From: an uncultured Flavobacteriales bacterium
GTDB lineage: Bacteria > Bacteroidota > Bacteroidia > Flavobacteriales > BACL11
Direction: 5' to 3'
Length of the DNA stretch: 64,000 bases
NCBI GenBank assembly: GCA_943789505.1
Contig: CALSUJ010000002.1
Span: 1 to 64,000, forward strand
The translations under genes and the position numbers were made by a program. Below the pieces are notes generated by a model. That model was not told the origin of the DNA. It ran no database searches and was given only the letters and a program-made list of their open reading frames with translations. Positions 62,186-64,000 of this stretch are shown one piece after another (the stretch's first letter is position 1; each line of letters opens with the position of its first letter).

Positions 62186-63307
62186 ATGGAAAATTTTAAA
62201 GCATTAGGAGTAAAATCTGATTTTATTAAGGGATTAAATGATTTAGGAATCATCAGTCCAACTGAAATTCAAGAGCAGGTTATTCCTTTGTTATTAGTTG
62301 GTAATACTGATTTGGTTGGACAAGCACAAACAGGAACAGGAAAAACTGCTGCTTTTGGCTTGCCACTTTTACATAAAATTGATCCTAAAAAAGATTATGT
62401 ACAAGGTTTAATCTTATGTCCTACTCGTGAATTAGGACAGCAAGTTGCTAAGCAATTGTTTAGATATACAAAATATTCAGATAAAATTTTTACTGAGTCA
62501 GTTTATGGTGGTGAAAAAATTGATAAGCAAATAGCAAACTTAAAAAGGACTACACATATAGTAGTAGCAACTCCTGGTCGTCTTATTGATTTGGTGAATC
62601 GTAAAGCAGTTGACTTAAGTAAAGTGAAAACGGTTATTTTGGATGAAGCAGATGAAATGCTAAGTATGGGGTTCAAAAAAGAATTAGATGAGATACTGAG
62701 TTTTCTTACTGAAGCACAAAGTAAATGGTTGTTTTCTGCAACTATGCCACAAGGAATTAAGCAAATCGTAAATGAGCACATGAGTATTTCTGCACACAGA
62801 ATTACTGTGAGTGGGAGCAATGTAGTTAATTCTAAAATTGAACATAAATTTGTGCATTGTGAAGATACTGAAAAGTTTCATGTTCTCTTACAATTTTTGA
62901 ACTCTGTAAAAGGACAAAGAGGAATTGTTTTTTGTAGAACTAGAAATACTGCTAAAAAAGTAGCTTCTCAGCTTATAGCTAAAAATATTGCTGCTGATGC
63001 CATTCATGGTGATCTCTTGCAAAAAGAAAGAGATAAAGTAATGCGTGCTTTTAAGAATGAAAATTTAAGTATTATTGTAGCTACTGATATTGCTGCAAGA
63101 GGAATTGATGTGGCTGATTTAACTTTTGTAGTGCATTTTCAACTCCCAGACCAAGATGAATACTATACACATAGAAGTGGTAGAACTGCTCGTGCTGGTA
63201 AAGAGGGAGTCTCTTTAGTTTTAGCAAACGGTTATGATGTTAGAACGATTAGGCAGTATGAGAAAAGCTTAAAGATTTCTTTCTTTAAAATTAACTCAGT
63301 TAAGTAG
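62186..63307 (+). CDS. DEAD-box ATP-dependent RNA helicase
   Basis: The 373-aa protein contains both RecA-like domains with all motifs in order: Q motif (ISPTEIQEQVIPLLL), motif I AQTGTGKTAAFGLPLL near 47, PTRELGQQ, TPGRLIDL, DEADEML near 151, SATM, then VFCRTRNTAKK, ATDIAARGIDV and HRSGRTARAG. The C-terminal extension common in DbpA/CshA/DeaD proteins is absent, so this is a minimal helicase core. It unwinds short RNA duplexes, for example in ribosome assembly or mRNA decay. Its 3' end overlaps the convergent minus-strand gene by 8 bases. Confidence 0.95.
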   Translation: MENFKALGVKSDFIKGLNDLGIISPTEIQEQVIPLLLVGNTDLVGQAQTGTGKTAAFGLPLLHKIDPKKDYVQGLILCPTRELGQQVAKQLFRYTKYSDKIFTESVYGGEKIDKQIANLKRTTHIVVATPGRLIDLVNRKAVDLSKVKTVILDEADEMLSMGFKKELDEILSFLTEAQSKWLFSATMPQGIKQIVNEHMSISAHRITVSGSNVVNSKIEHKFVHCEDTEKFHVLLQFLNSVKGQRGIVFCRTRNTAKKVASQLIAKNIAADAIHGDLLQKERDKVMRAFKNENLSIIVATDIAARGIDVADLTFVVHFQLPDQDEYYTHRSGRTARAGKEGVSLVLANGYDVRTIRQYEKSLKISFFKINSVK

Positions 63308-64000
63308 TAAGACTTACTATAATTTCTTTTATTGGAAGTATTTTTTTAGTGTATTCAATTGAGGGTCCTGCGCACCAAACTGTTTTATAAGTACTGCTAA
63401 ATGCTGCTTTTTCTACTGATTTCATACCTTTAAAATAGGTAATCATCTTTACCCATTTTTTTATTTTTTTATTTTTACTCATCAGTTGTTCCAACCAATT
63501 TTGTGTAGTTCCTATTTGCTGTACATAAGGTGTATTGATTACTGTACAAGGTGTTCCAGAAATCTTAGTGGTGAATACAATATCCTCTTTTCCATAATCA
63601 ACACATGCATTTTTATATTCTTCTGAAATATGTGCTTCCTCACAGGCGATAAAGGGTGAGCCTATCGAAAGTCCTGCTGCTCCTAAATTCATAATTGTGT
63701 CAATCCCATCTTTTGTACCAATCCCTCCAGCTGAAATTACAGGAATATTACAATGCTTATTTAAGAGTGGAATAATTTCTTCAGGGCTTAGTTTTCCCGC
63801 ATGACCTCCAGCATTACAGTTGACAGCTATAACAGCATCAGCCCCTAATTCTTCTACTTTTTTGGCGTATTTTTTTTCTACTACATCACAAAATACTTTT
63901 ATTCCTTTGGGTTTGCATTGTTCAATTACTTCCTTAGGGCTGCCTAATGAAGTGATGATAAAATCAACTCCTATTTCCACACAAGTATTTAGTTGTTGCT
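63300..64000 (-). CDS. Nitronate monooxygenase family FMN enzyme, N-terminus beyond window
   Basis: The minus strand is open from the window edge to the stop at 63300; the frame continues past a GTG at 63980 (QQLNTCVEIG), so the true start lies outside. The visible C-terminal ~230 residues show a TIM-barrel FMN enzyme of the 2-nitropropane dioxygenase type: GADAVIAVNCNAGGHAGKLS (phosphate-binding region with the catalytic-type His), IPVISAGGIGTKDGIDTIMNLGAAGLSIGSPFIACEEA, and a late CTVINTPYVQQI. It may oxidise propionate-3-nitronate, or be a related flavoprotein such as FabK; the former fits better. Confidence 0.85.
   Translation of the reverse strand, partial: QQLNTCVEIGVDFIITSLGSPKEVIEQCKPKGIKVFCDVVEKKYAKKVEELGADAVIAVNCNAGGHAGKLSPEEIIPLLNKHCNIPVISAGGIGTKDGIDTIMNLGAAGLSIGSPFIACEEAHISEEYKNACVDYGKEDIVFTTKISGTPCTVINTPYVQQIGTTQNWLEQLMSKNKKIKKWVKMITYFKGMKSVEKAAFSSTYKTVWCAGPSIEYTKKILPIKEIIVSLTT

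Overview
The window is very AT-rich bacterial DNA from a member of the Bacteroidota, most likely a marine Flavobacteriales relative. The evidence is: several very large secreted proteins ending in type IX secretion (T9SS) sorting domains, a gliding-motility-type (CHU_C) C-terminus, SprB-like repeats, TAnnTTTG -7 promoter boxes, start codons without clear Shine-Dalgarno sequences, and sodium/solute symporters. The assignment is by family resemblance only; no marker-gene search was possible.

Layout. 0-3.6 kb: start of an RND-efflux adaptor gene and its TetR regulator (minus), divergent from a membrane metallophosphoesterase and a FemAB/GNAT-like protein. 3.6-4.0 kb: a transposase relic and a dispersed repeat. 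4.0-8.6 kb: a complete Entner-Doudoroff operon (zwf-pgl-edd-eda). 8.6-14.0 kb: a 5.4-kb lectin/repeat adhesin gene (minus). 14.1-16.4 kb: a BadF/NAGK-type sugar kinase divergent from gapA. 16.7-25.5 kb: a 2017-aa multi-domain carbohydrate-binding surface protein with 1017-bp tandem repeats, then a modular GH16 glucanase. 25.9-43.7 kb: one long operon with a repeat-rich surface protein, a second GH16, a sodium/glucose-type symporter, a GH3 beta-glucosidase, two unassigned outer-membrane proteins, two glycan-binding-type lipoproteins, a T9SS-secreted binding protein, a clan GH-A glycosidase and a NrtR-like Nudix regulator. 43.9 kb: initiator tRNA. 44-64 kb: ordinary chromosomal genes (ABC-F ATPase, era, der, DUF2147 pair, FKBP isomerase, rfbC, lytic transglycosylase, uvrA, LOG protein, SPOR/OmpA-like protein, RNA methyltransferase, SSS transporter, DEAD-box helicase, nitronate monooxygenase).

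How it fits together. The 4-43.7 kb section reads as one beta-glucan (laminarin-like) utilisation regulon: surface proteins bind the polymer, GH16 enzymes and the GH-A enzyme cut it, GH3 releases glucose, the SSS symporter imports it, the BadF-type kinase phosphorylates it, and the Entner-Doudoroff enzymes plus GAPDH oxidise it. A palindrome of the form AGTGTA-n5-TACACT, clear upstream of four transcription units and degenerate upstream of two more, usually next to the promoter, links these pieces. The Nudix regulator at the end of the long operon is the obvious candidate to bind it. The locus has no SusC/SusD pair; two unrecognised beta-rich outer-membrane proteins sit where such a pair would be expected. 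Separately, seven single-base indels break abc-f, era, der and a DUF2147 gene between 45.9 and 50.4 kb, which looks like a patch of poor consensus sequence rather than real gene loss.
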